Shown here one piece after another: positions 8,669 through 15,480 of a stretch of DNA of 64,000 nt; within the stretch, counting starts at the first letter, position 1; each line of letters starts with the position of its first letter. Below the pieces are notes generated by a model. That model was not told the origin of the DNA and did not search any database. It saw nothing but the letters and a program-made list of their open reading frames with translations. The stretch is from assembly GCF_020075545.1 (NCBI RefSeq), contig NZ_JAIQZK010000001.1, positions 1,271,600 to 1,335,599 of the forward strand. The letters are read 5' to 3'. Made by a program: the position numbers and the translations under genes. This DNA is from Nocardioides sp. TRM66260-LWL (GTDB lineage Bacteria > Actinomycetota > Actinomycetes > Propionibacteriales > Nocardioidaceae).

Positions 8669-9195
8669 CCGCCACCCTCTTCGTCGCCTACTCCGCGGCG
8701 TCCGGCTACTCCATGCCGCCCGAGCCGGTCGAGGTCGACGTGCTCACCGACGCCACTGCCACCGTCAACGGCACCGCCGAGCTCAAGCGCCACCTGACCT
8801 TCCTCCCCCTCGGTCCCGGCGACGTCGTCGAGTTCGACATCTCTGGTCGCATCGTCGGCGTCGTCGCGCTCGAGCCCCAGTTCATCGTCGAGGTCGAGCT
8901 GTTCATGCCCTCGACCCCGCCACCGGCCGGCACGCTGCGCGACCCCGACGACCCGGTCTACGACGTCGAGAAGCGCCTGTTCTCCCGGTGGAACCAGCAG
9001 GCCGTGGTCTCCAGCTACACCCACTTCAGCTGCTTCGTCAGCGCGCCCAGCTGGGACTGGATCGAGACCAACATCCTCGGGAGCCCCGAGGTCGAGCACA
9101 CCACCGTCCTGCGCAGCCCGGACTTCACCATCGACTTCAAGGCGGCCGTCGACTCCCCCGACCTCGACGGCTCGGGCTACCACCCGCCGGCCTGA
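8665..9195 (+). CDS. Orphan protein translationally coupled to the DUF4262-like gene
   Basis: A 176-residue acidic protein that I do not recognise. It starts at the ATG overlapping the upstream stop. It has no signal peptide or membrane segment. The first 80 residues look like alternating beta strands (DVVEFDISGRIVGVVALEP), followed by a mixed region with WNQQAVVSSYTHFSCFVSAPSWDWIETNI and an acidic tail ending HPPA. The codon usage is GC-rich like the host's, so it is expressed or recently acquired from a similar genome. It is the last gene before the right attachment site. Confidence 0.65.
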   Translation: MTATLFVAYSAASGYSMPPEPVEVDVLTDATATVNGTAELKRHLTFLPLGPGDVVEFDISGRIVGVVALEPQFIVEVELFMPSTPPPAGTLRDPDDPVYDVEKRLFSRWNQQAVVSSYTHFSCFVSAPSWDWIETNILGSPEVEHTTVLRSPDFTIDFKAAVDSPDLDGSGYHPPA

Positions 9196-9365
9196 CGACC
9201 CCGCCATTCCTTCCGCCATACCGAATGCTCGGGGCGCCCGGGGCGTCGCGTATGGAGCAATCCATGGAGCAAAGCAGGTGATCGGAGATCACCTCAGATC
9301 ACTTGACGAGAATGGCGTAAGCGCACATGCTCGAAATGGAGCTCTCGCCCCGTGCCTAAGCCGCT
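9196..9365. other. Right inner flank of the islet with inverted and direct repeats
   Basis: No gene. It holds the ATGGAGCAA/TGGAGCAAA double motif (9252-9273), matching 7154-7175, and an inverted repeat AGGTGATC-GGA-GATCACCT (9276-9294) followed by another GATCAC. These look like protein-binding sites of a recombination system. Confidence 0.6.
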
Positions 9366-9413
9366 CTGGGGGTCAAGGGGTCGCAGGTTCAAATCCTGTC
9401 AGCCCGACCGAAC
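9366..9413 (+). repeat. attR-like copy: 48-bp direct repeat of tRNA-Pro 3' half
   Basis: An exact copy of 7005-7052. It lacks the 5' half of the tRNA and so is not a functional tRNA. It marks the right end of the 2.3-kb islet. Confidence 0.93.
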
Positions 9414-9415
9414 GA

Positions 9416-9457
9416 ACCGGCTCTGATCAGCGAGTTATCGCAGGTCAGAGCCGGTTT
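9416..9457 (+). terminator. Hairpin after the right tRNA fragment, probably the ancestral tRNA-Pro terminator
   Basis: Arms 9416-9428 (ACCGGCTCTGATC) and 9443-9455 form a 13-bp stem with one G-U pair, followed by TTTCGC. It is related to the left terminator, so both descend from tRNA-Pro terminators of different hosts or loci. Confidence 0.8.
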
Positions 9458-9507
9458 CGCGTTGAGGGGCCGCGTCCGGGCCGCCGCCCGTTCCCACGGC
9501 GTGACCT

Positions 9508-9891
9508 TCAGAGCAGGTCGAGCGTCCGGTCCGCATAGCGCTCGATCAGCGTCAGCTCGACGGTCCCCGACGTCGTGGCCACGGTGTAGACCCGCTCGCG
9601 AGGACTGAAGACCATGCGGGAGTCGTCCGCTCCGGGCTGCACGCGGTGAGCCCCCGCTCGATCCACGGAGAGCACATCGATCTGCCAGCCCGCCGCCCGT
9701 ATCCGGCCGCGTTCGAAGGTGGCGACGCCGGCCCACCGCTGCCCCGGCATGACCCTGCCCGACGAAGGATAGGCCAGCACGCAGGGCGCCATCCCGCGCA
9801 GGAGCCGCCGAGCCCGGCAGCGCTGGATCGGGTGTGCGACCAGCAGCTCGAACACCTCGATCGCGATGTCGATGAGCGGGAGCGAGCTCAT
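9508..9891 (-). CDS. Hypothetical protein
   Basis: A 127-residue protein starting MSSLPLIDIAIEVFELLVAHP. The ATG at 9891 has GAGGA six bases upstream, so I prefer it to the longer frame start at 9930. The middle part (VLAYPSSGRVMPGQRWAGVATFERGRIRAAGWQ) and the C-terminal VELTLIERYADRTLDLL look like a compact alpha-beta protein, and I see no membrane segment. I do not recognise the family. It lies just outside the islet on the opposite strand to tRNA-Pro. Confidence 0.55.
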   Translation of the reverse strand: MSSLPLIDIAIEVFELLVAHPIQRCRARRLLRGMAPCVLAYPSSGRVMPGQRWAGVATFERGRIRAAGWQIDVLSVDRAGAHRVQPGADDSRMVFSPRERVYTVATTSGTVELTLIERYADRTLDLL

Positions 9892-10364
9892 GGGCGGTCC
9901 TCGTCCGGCGGCATTGCCTGATCCTGCCACCCACGTCGCCCGCCTGCAGACACGAGCGGACGCCGACGGCCGCCCTCATGTGAACGGTGACTGGTCGATG
10001 CGCGGTCGTCCCATGCCCGGCGACCGTGTCCAGGAGGTCCCGGACGAGAGCCCAGGTCTTCGACGCGGGCACGGCGCGACGACCCGTCGAGCGGCAGCGG
10101 GTCGCAGACTCCCGCCTCCCCAGGTGGGGGCGACCGCGCCGCCGCGGCGGGGGGCCGTGCCGTCGCGCTGTCCTGCGCGGCAGCGCGACGCCGGGCCTCG
10201 CCGTCGGTGGACGGTGCACCGCCCCCCCGACTCGACGCCCTCGACGACCTCGCCGTGACAGGCGGAGCCTAGAACGGGTGGCCGGGGAGGGCGAGCACAA
10301 AGATGAACGATCAATCAGTTGAACTCAAGGGAGGTCTAGACGTGCCGATCGGCACAGCGGATCG
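9892..10364. other. Gene-poor stretch with a 14-bp palindrome
   Basis: About 470 bases without a convincing gene; the open frames are GC-driven and share no family features. The perfect palindrome GTGCCGATCGGCAC lies at 10342-10355, ten bases beyond the arsC stop, and may end the ars transcript. Confidence 0.5.
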
Positions 10365-10826
10365 TCAGCCGTTCCCGAGCAGCGAGGGCGGCATCTCGTG
10401 GTCCGGCGCGAGCTCGCGGACGAGGTCGCGCACGCGCCGGTCGATGTCGGCGACGATGCGGCGCACCGTCGCGTCGTCCTGGTTCTTCGGGTCGTCCAGG
10501 GGCCAGTCGCGATACGTGGCGCCGGGGACGTAGGGGCAGCTCTCGCCGCAGCCCTGGGTGATGGCCAGGTCGGAGGCGGCGATCATCTCCGCCGTCAGCA
10601 GCTTCGGCCGCTCGCGCGAGGTGTCGAGCCCGAGCTCCGCCAGGACCCGCGCCACCTCGGGGTGGATGTGGTCGCCCGGCGTGGTGCCGGCGGAGAGCGC
10701 GATGACGCGGCCCTGGGCGTAGTGCTCGGTGAGCAGCCGGGACGCCACCGACCGTCCTCCGTTGGCGCGGCAGGCGTAGACGACGGTGGGCACGTGCCCG
10801 GTGGCGTCGGACTGGGCTGTGGTCAC
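10365..10826 (-). CDS. arsC: Arsenate reductase, low-molecular-weight phosphatase type
   Basis: A 153-residue cytoplasmic enzyme that reduces arsenate to arsenite. The N-terminal P-loop CRANGGRS (C-x5-R-S, about residue 19) is the LMW-phosphatase signature, and TYRDWPLDDPKNQD near residue 110 contains the Asp of the DPK loop typical of thioredoxin- or mycothiol-linked ArsC. It starts with GTG overlapping the aquaporin stop (GTGA). It is the last gene of the ars operon, whose first gene already carries a phosphatase-like domain, so two reductase-like activities are present. Confidence 0.9.
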   Translation of the reverse strand: MTTAQSDATGHVPTVVYACRANGGRSVASRLLTEHYAQGRVIALSAGTTPGDHIHPEVARVLAELGLDTSRERPKLLTAEMIAASDLAITQGCGESCPYVPGATYRDWPLDDPKNQDDATVRRIVADIDRRVRDLVRELAPDHEMPPSLLGNG

Positions 10827-11599
10827 GGAGTGCTCCTGTCATGGTGCGGGAGGACGACGTCGTCGGCGCTGTCGGCGGTGGTGGCGACGTCGGGGTAGAG
10901 GTAGCGGACGAGCGCGAGGCCGACGCCCGCGCCGACCACCTGCGCGGCGACGAAGCCCGGCACCGAGCCCGGGTCGATGCCGGCGAAGGTGTCGGAGAAC
11001 ATGCGTCCGATCGTGACGGCGGGGTTGGCGAACGAGGTGCTGGCGGTGAACCAGTAGGCGGCGCCAATGTACGCACCGACCGCCGGCGCGGCGAGCGCCC
11101 CTCGGCCGGTGCGGGCGAGCGCGAAGACCAGCGCGACCAGGCCCGCTGTGGCGACGACCTCGGCCAGCAGCAGGTGGGCTCCGGTGCGGTCGGTGGTGGC
11201 GACGGAGACGGCGTCGAGGTCGAACATCAGGTTCGCGAGGATCGCCCCGACGACGCCGCCGAGGGTCTGCGCCGCCGCGCAGGCCGGAACCTCGGCTCCG
11301 GGGAGCCCGGTGCCGGAGCGGCGTCCGAGCAGCCAGTCGGCAGCCGAGACGACCGGGTTGAAGTGGGCGCCGGAGACGGGCCCGAGCATCAGGATCAGCA
11401 CGGTCAGCCCGAGGACGGTCGCGGTGGAGTTCTCCAGCAGCTGCAACCCCACGTCGTCCGGCGAGAGCCGCTGGGCGGCGATGCCGGAGCCGACCACGAT
11501 CGCGACGAGCAGGGCGGTGCCGAGGGCCTCGGCGACGAGGCGACGGACGAGCGGTGGGGCGGTCACGGGCAGGCTCCTGGGCTGGGTGGTCGGGCTCAC
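10823..11599 (-). CDS. MIP/aquaporin family channel of the ars operon (AqpS-like)
   Basis: A 258-residue membrane protein with six hydrophobic segments and two half-helix motifs, NPVVS (about residue 82) and NPAVT (about 191), the NPA boxes of the aquaporin fold with the first altered. The family conducts small neutral solutes. In ars operons of other bacteria an aquaporin replaces the ArsB pump and lets arsenite leave by diffusion (established for Sinorhizobium AqpS). The GTG start at 11599 overlaps the arsR-arsC fusion stop, and its own stop overlaps arsC. No ArsB, Acr3 or ArsA is present in this operon, in line with that role. Confidence 0.85.
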   Translation of the reverse strand: MSPTTQPRSLPVTAPPLVRRLVAEALGTALLVAIVVGSGIAAQRLSPDDVGLQLLENSTATVLGLTVLILMLGPVSGAHFNPVVSAADWLLGRRSGTGLPGAEVPACAAAQTLGGVVGAILANLMFDLDAVSVATTDRTGAHLLLAEVVATAGLVALVFALARTGRGALAAPAVGAYIGAAYWFTASTSFANPAVTIGRMFSDTFAGIDPGSVPGFVAAQVVGAGVGLALVRYLYPDVATTADSADDVVLPHHDRSTP

Positions 11600-12297
11600 G
11601 ACGAGGGCTCGTCGAGCTGGGCGGCGAGGTGCGCGATGCGCTCGGCGAGGTCGCCGACGGTGGCGTCGAACGCTCGCTGGGAGCCGTCGGCCACCGGGTC
11701 GGGCAGCGACCAGTGCCGCAGCTGCGCGAGGCGCACCCCGGCGGCACGGCGGTGGATCTCGCTGAGCTCCTCATGGGCGGCGTCGCAGACCGTGACGACG
11801 AGGTCTCCGTCGCGCAGCACGCCGTCGATCGGCTGCGGCACCGCGCCGGTGAGGTCGAGCCGATGGCGTCGCGCCGCGGCGATCGCCCCCTCCGCGACGC
11901 CGCGCGAGGGCCGGGTGCCGGCCGAGACCACGGGCAGGTCGCTGGCCAGCGGCCACAGCGCCGCCGCGAGCTGGGACCGCGCCGAGTTCGCCGTGCACAC
12001 GAACACCACCCGGGACGGGCGTCGGCGCGGCGCGGTGCCGTCGGGCAGCAGGCCGAGCAGCGCCGTCTGCTCCAGGTGCAGGTACGTGCGCCGCCGGTCG
12101 GCGTGCGAGCGGTGCCGCGTGACGACGCCGGCCCGCTCGAGGGCGGCGAGGTGGTGCGCGAGCAGGTTCGATGGGACGTCGAGCGCCGCCGCCAGCTCCG
12201 AGGGCGACACGTCGCCCCCGTGCAGGTGGTCGGCGATGCGCAGGCGGGTCGGATCGGCCAGCGCGGCCAGCCGCGCGACGCGCAGATCCGTCTCCAT
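11596..12297 (-). CDS. ArsR-type repressor fused to an ArsC-like phosphatase domain
   Basis: A 233-residue two-domain protein. Residues 1-85 form an ArsR winged helix (LAALADPTRLRIADHL, then the recognition helix around PSELAAALDVPSNLLAHHLAALERAG). Residues 90-233 form an LMW-phosphatase domain with P-loop VCTANSARS and a late SLPDP loop. The ATG at 12297 follows GGGGAG by four bases; a GTG at 12309 is possible. The usual ArsR metal-binding CxC is not obvious, so arsenic sensing may depend on the phosphatase domain (inference). A palindrome 21 bases upstream of the start is a likely operator. Confidence 0.88.
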   Translation of the reverse strand: METDLRVARLAALADPTRLRIADHLHGGDVSPSELAAALDVPSNLLAHHLAALERAGVVTRHRSHADRRRTYLHLEQTALLGLLPDGTAPRRRPSRVVFVCTANSARSQLAAALWPLASDLPVVSAGTRPSRGVAEGAIAAARRHRLDLTGAVPQPIDGVLRDGDLVVTVCDAAHEELSEIHRRAAGVRLAQLRHWSLPDPVADGSQRAFDATVGDLAERIAHLAAQLDEPSS

Positions 12298-12317
12298 CCG
12301 ACTCCCCACACCGATCG

Positions 12318-12333
12318 CTCAACGGACGTTGAG
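12318..12333. promoter_or_regulatory. Probable ArsR operator
   Basis: CTCAACG-GA-CGTTGAG is a perfect 7-bp inverted repeat 21 bases before the start of the arsR-arsC fusion. TTGACT and CATACT-like words lie next to it. The position and symmetry fit autoregulation by an ArsR dimer. Confidence 0.75.
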
Positions 12334-12397
12334 TCAAGTATGGCTGAGTCGTCAGCGGAGGCGCAAGCCGACTCCCCCGACTCACACACGCCCCTCG

Positions 12398-12817
12398 TCA
12401 GGAGTCCGCGCCCGCCCTCCACGACGCCTTCCCGGTCTCCGCCTCGAAGGCGGGCCGTACGTCGACGGTGTCGTACACGATGTGCAGGGTCCTGATGCGT
12501 CCGTCCGCGTCGAGCGTCGCGACGTCGACGACGTCGAAGGGCGCGGCGGCACCCGACGGCAGACGCCAGTCGAAGTGGAACCAGAACGCGACGGTGGCGG
12601 CGCCGTCGGCCCCGACCCCGGTCATGACCGAGCGCAGGGTGAGTCGGGCGCTGCCGGTGTCAGCGAACAGTCGCGGGTAGAAGAGGCGGGCCGGCACCGG
12701 GCCGTAGAGCGGCGAGTGCACGATGCCGTCCTCGGCGAAGAGACCGACGACGGCGTCGACGTCGCCGTCGGCGAGGCCACGCAGGTAGGCGTCGACCAGG
12801 CGGGACGAGGCGGTCAT
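12398..12817 (-). CDS. SnoaL/NTF2-like domain protein
   Basis: A 139-residue protein starting MTASSRLVDAYLRGLADGDVDAVVGLFAEDGIVHSPLYGPV. That opening is the typical start of the SnoaL-like/NTF2-like cone fold, which holds small enzymes and ligand-binding proteins. Later strands include FWFHFDWRLPSG and DVVDVATLDADGRIRTLHIVYDTVDVRPAF, also family-like. The exact reaction cannot be told. It stands alone, ending 100 bases from the ars operator and starting next to a GC-rich 8-bp repeat. Confidence 0.82.
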   Translation of the reverse strand: MTASSRLVDAYLRGLADGDVDAVVGLFAEDGIVHSPLYGPVPARLFYPRLFADTGSARLTLRSVMTGVGADGAATVAFWFHFDWRLPSGAAAPFDVVDVATLDADGRIRTLHIVYDTVDVRPAFEAETGKASWRAGADS

Positions 12818-12830
12818 GCGGCAGAGGCTA

Positions 12831-12868
12831 GCGCCGGGGCGCCGGGGCGCCGGGGCGCCGGGGCGCCG
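12831..12868. repeat. 8-bp tandem repeat (GCGCCGGG, four full copies)
   Basis: Four perfect GCGCCGGG units plus a partial fifth, between the start of the SnoaL-like gene and the end of the VOC gene. Its length may vary by slippage. It lies 13 bases upstream of the SnoaL start codon and so could affect that gene's expression. Confidence 0.85.
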
Positions 12869-12880
12869 ACGGACCGTCGG

Positions 12881-13294
12881 TCAGCCCGCGGCGGGCTGGC
12901 TGATCCGCACGTGGTTGCCGAAGGGATCGCGGATGCCGATGTCGGTGCCGTACGGCTGCTCGACCGGCTCCTGGGTGATCTCCACCCGGGCGTCACGCAG
13001 CGCGGCGTACGTCGCGTGCACGTCATCGGAGAGGAGGAAGGTCCCGCCCAGCGCGCCCTTCGTCACCAGCTCCCGCACCTGGGCTGCGGTGGCCGGGTCG
13101 TGCTGCGGCCCGCCCACGAGCTCCAGCAGGAGCGAGGTGTCCTGGCCCGGGATGCCGATGGTGAGCCAGCGCATGAAGCCGAGGTCGACGTCGTCGCGCG
13201 GCTCGAAGCCGAGGTGGGTGGTGTAGAAGTCGAGCGCCTCGTCCTGGTCGAGCACGGGCACCGAGCGGATGTGCAGGCTGGTGATGTGGTTCAT
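12881..13294 (-). CDS. VOC-family (glyoxalase/bleomycin resistance-like) protein
   Basis: A 137-residue protein with the two beta-alpha-beta-beta-beta repeats of the VOC fold: VPVLDQDEALDFYTTHLGFE near the start and YGTDIGIRDPFGNHVRISQP at the end. The ATG at 13294 is the natural family start. It is a metal-dependent lyase, dioxygenase or binding protein of unknown substrate. It follows the AraC gene after 10 bases on the same strand, a common actinobacterial pairing in which both are co-transcribed. Confidence 0.87.
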   Translation of the reverse strand: MNHITSLHIRSVPVLDQDEALDFYTTHLGFEPRDDVDLGFMRWLTIGIPGQDTSLLLELVGGPQHDPATAAQVRELVTKGALGGTFLLSDDVHATYAALRDARVEITQEPVEQPYGTDIGIRDPFGNHVRISQPAAG

Positions 13295-13304
13295 GCCGCG
13301 GACG

Positions 13305-13751
13305 CTACTGAGGCCGGGGGCCGGCGCGCTTCTCCGAAACCGCTGACTTCGACGCGGCCTCGCGCGGACGCGTCCACGCCGCGACGAAGCACGACGGCAC
13401 CGCCAGGGCGCCGTGGGCGGCGCGGAACTCCGACGGCGGACGCCCCACGATCCGCGCGAACGTCGCGCTGAAGCTGCCGAGACTCTCGAAGCCGACCTCC
13501 CGGGCGACGTCGGTGACCGGCAGGTCGGTCTGCCGCAGCAGGGACATCGCCCGCTCGATCCGCCGCCGCTGCAGGTAGCGGTACGGGGTCTCGCCGAACA
13601 CGTCCTTGAACGTCCGGCCGAACTGCGAGGCCGACAGGTGGGCGATCCGGGCCAGGCCCGGCACGTCGAGCGGCTCGGCGTAGTGACGGTCCATCGCGTC
13701 GCGGGCACGGAGCATGCGGCGGTTGACGTCCTCACGTCGGGTCAGCTCCAC
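13305..13751 (-). CDS. AraC-family transcriptional regulator (DNA-binding domain only)
   Basis: A 148-residue protein made mostly of the AraC double helix-turn-helix: ARIAHLSASQFGRTFKDVFGETP (first), then DVAREVGFESLGSFSATFARIVGRPPSEFR (second, the conserved AraC signature). It has no sensory domain, so the signal may come from a partner or from protein level. The GTG start is at 13751. It sits in an operon with the VOC gene. The 240-base divergent region to MarR contains a structured element. Confidence 0.9.
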   Translation of the reverse strand: MELTRREDVNRRMLRARDAMDRHYAEPLDVPGLARIAHLSASQFGRTFKDVFGETPYRYLQRRRIERAMSLLRQTDLPVTDVAREVGFESLGSFSATFARIVGRPPSEFRAAHGALAVPSCFVAAWTRPREAASKSAVSEKRAGPRPQ

Positions 13752-13855
13752 GCGCCCACGCTATCGACCGCCGGAGCCCGCGCGGATCGCTGCGGCGCGA
13801 GGCCCCGGACCAGACCAGGTGACCCTCCCCAGTGGACAGGTGTACCGTCGTCGCA

Positions 13856-13965
13856 CTGCCTCCCACGCAGGCAGGCCCCTCCGGAGATCCCCCGGGCCTC
13901 TCCCACGCCTGGCCCGGGGCGCGCGGCTCCCGCTCCCTCCGCCTCCGGGCGCGCGGGAGCCGCGC
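13856..13965 (+). ncRNA. Candidate structured RNA element, copy A
   Basis: A GC-rich stretch with a CTGCC/GGCAG hairpin, a CTCC/GGAG mini-hairpin, the block GCCTGGCCCGG, and a final 13-bp stem (13921-13933 with 13953-13965). The same order of parts, with much sequence identity, is found at 37404-37500. Both copies are preceded by CCGGACCAGACC about 52 bases upstream and by a TANCGTCG box, and both end 27-42 bases before a plus-strand start codon. I assign the plus strand for that reason. It does not match a riboswitch class I know. Confidence 0.5.
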
Positions 13966-13992
13966 AGGGCCTCGGGCTCGTAGCCTGATCCC

Positions 13993-14478
13993 ATGGCGCG
14001 ACCCGATCCCCTCGACGACGACCAGATCGAGGCGTACCTCGCGATCATGGAGGTCGCCGGCCAGCTGCGGTTCCGACTCGACGCCGATCTGGGCGGCGCC
14101 CTGTCGTACCTCCAGTTCGAGATGCTCGGACGCCTCAGACGCGCATCGGACGACGGGCTGCGGATGACCGACCTCGCCGACCGCGTCGCGGTCAGCCGCA
14201 GCGGGCTGACCTACCAGGTGGGCAAGCTGGAGGCGGCGGGCCTCGTCACCCGGACGGCCTCGCGCGACGACGACCGCAGCAACGTCGTGCACCTCACCGA
14301 GGCCGGACGGCGCGAGTTCGACCGCTTGCTGCCGGGTCACGTCGAGATCGTCCGCTCGCTGCTGTTCGACGGCCTCCCGGACGACGACGTGGCGGCGCTC
14401 GCTCGCATCGTGGGCCACATCCGGGACCGCATCCGCGCACTCCCGCCGCGCTCGACGTCGCGGCGCGCCGACACCTGA
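13993..14478 (+). CDS. MarR-family transcriptional regulator
   Basis: A 161-residue winged-helix protein. The core reads MTDLADRVAVSRSGLTYQVGKLEAAGLVTR followed by the wing DDDRSNVVHLTEAGRREF, the classic MarR pattern, flanked by helical dimerisation ends. It precedes the hydrolase and oxidoreductase genes on the same strand. Two palindromes lie between it and the hydrolase, so it probably represses that pair and responds to a small organic ligand (inference). Confidence 0.92.
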   Translation: MARPDPLDDDQIEAYLAIMEVAGQLRFRLDADLGGALSYLQFEMLGRLRRASDDGLRMTDLADRVAVSRSGLTYQVGKLEAAGLVTRTASRDDDRSNVVHLTEAGRREFDRLLPGHVEIVRSLLFDGLPDDDVAALARIVGHIRDRIRALPPRSTSRRADT

Positions 14479-14494
14479 GCCTCCGGGAATGCAT

Positions 14495-14506
14495 TTCGAA
14501 TTCGAA
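14495..14506. promoter_or_regulatory. MarR operator candidate 1
   Basis: TTCGAATTCGAA is a perfect 12-bp palindrome about 50 bases upstream of the hydrolase start and 16 bases after the marR stop. The half-site TTCGAA/TCGAAG recurs in the second palindrome. Confidence 0.65.
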
Positions 14507-14516
14507 GCGCTACAGT

Positions 14517-14532
14517 GCTTCGAAATCGAAGC
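14517..14532. promoter_or_regulatory. MarR operator candidate 2
   Basis: GCTTCGA-AA-TCGAAGC is a near-perfect palindrome 21 bases before the hydrolase ATG. Its centre lies 24 bases from the first palindrome's centre, suitable for two dimers on nearly the same face. Confidence 0.68.
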
Positions 14533-14553
14533 ATCGACCCCGGGGAGCCCGTC

Positions 14554-15480
14554 ATGCCCACCACCGTCCACCCGCTCAGCGAGCCGGACCGCGCCGTCAT
14601 GGCCGCGACCCGTGAGCTGCTGTCGTCCCTGCCGGCGCTGCCACTCGCACCGGAGAGCCGCCCCGCGTACGACGAGATGATCGCCCGCACCCCGACGCTC
14701 GACGGCGCGCGCCACGAGCCCGGTGAGCTCGCAGGCGTCCCGGGCTGGTGGTCGCGCGTCGAGGGCGCACCGACCGACACGGCCCTGCTCTACCTGCACG
14801 GGGGCGGCTACGTGCTCGGCAGCGCCGAGGCCTATCGCGGCGCGGTCGGCCAGCTCGCGGCCCGCGCCGGGGTCGACGCTTTCGCCCCCGACTACGCGCT
14901 CGCCCCCGAGAACGCCTTCCCGGGCGCGCTCGACGACGCCGTCGCCGTCTACGACGCCCTCGTCGCGCAGGGCCGCACCCGCATCGCGCTCGCCGGCGAC
15001 TCCGCGGGCGGCGGGCTCGCCCTGGCACTCCTCGCGCAGGTGCGCGACCGCGCGGTGCCGCCCGTCGTCGTCGCGGTCGTCTCGCCGTGGACCGATCTCT
15101 CCCTGAGCGGCGCGAGCCTCGCGACGCGGGCGGACGCCGACCCGCTCCTCGATCGCACGCGCCTCGCCGAGGCCGCTGCGGCCTATCTAGTCGCCACCGA
15201 TCCGACGACGCCGGCCGCCTCGCCCCTGTTCGGACCGCTCGAGGCGCCGGTGCCGATCCTGATCCACGTCGGGGCGGACGAGGTGCTGCTCGACGACGCG
15301 ATCCGGTACGCCGAGCGCGCCGAGCAGGCCGGCGCGGAGGTCGACCTGCACGTCTGGGAGGGGATGCTCCACGTGTTCACCTCGAACGTCGCCTCGCTGG
15401 AGGCCGCCGTGCGGGCGACCGACCACCTCGGCGGATTCCTCGCCACGCACCTCCTCGACGCCGCGGCGGGTGCGCGATGA
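14554..15480 (+). CDS. Alpha/beta hydrolase, hormone-sensitive-lipase family esterase
   Basis: A 308-residue esterase. LYLHGGGYVLGS near residue 86 is the HGGG oxyanion motif of the HSL family and GDSAGGGLALALL near 149 holds the nucleophile Ser; the acid lies in the VGADEVLLDD stretch and the catalytic His in the EGMLHVF stretch near 271. All triad positions are present. It has no signal peptide, so it is cytoplasmic. The ATG at 14554 follows GGGGAG. Its stop overlaps the oxidoreductase start (ATGA). It probably cleaves small acyl esters and is under MarR control. Confidence 0.92.
   Translation: MPTTVHPLSEPDRAVMAATRELLSSLPALPLAPESRPAYDEMIARTPTLDGARHEPGELAGVPGWWSRVEGAPTDTALLYLHGGGYVLGSAEAYRGAVGQLAARAGVDAFAPDYALAPENAFPGALDDAVAVYDALVAQGRTRIALAGDSAGGGLALALLAQVRDRAVPPVVVAVVSPWTDLSLSGASLATRADADPLLDRTRLAEAAAAYLVATDPTTPAASPLFGPLEAPVPILIHVGADEVLLDDAIRYAERAEQAGAEVDLHVWEGMLHVFTSNVASLEAAVRATDHLGGFLATHLLDAAAGAR

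Noticed and set aside
9987..10322. Arg-rich frames between the hypothetical gene and arsC
   Set aside because: Composition is Arg/Pro/Gly-biased in both strands, no ribosome site or family motif; likely non-coding.
12831..12868. Possible CRISPR-like repeat
   Set aside because: Only an 8-bp unit repeated without spacers. No CRISPR array or cas gene is seen anywhere in the window.
10841..13471. Very long plus-strand open frame across the ars region
   Set aside because: It is antisense to arsC, aquaporin, the arsR-arsC fusion, SnoaL and VOC genes, all with clear family motifs. High GC makes such frames common, and its composition is Arg/Gly/Glu-rich noise.
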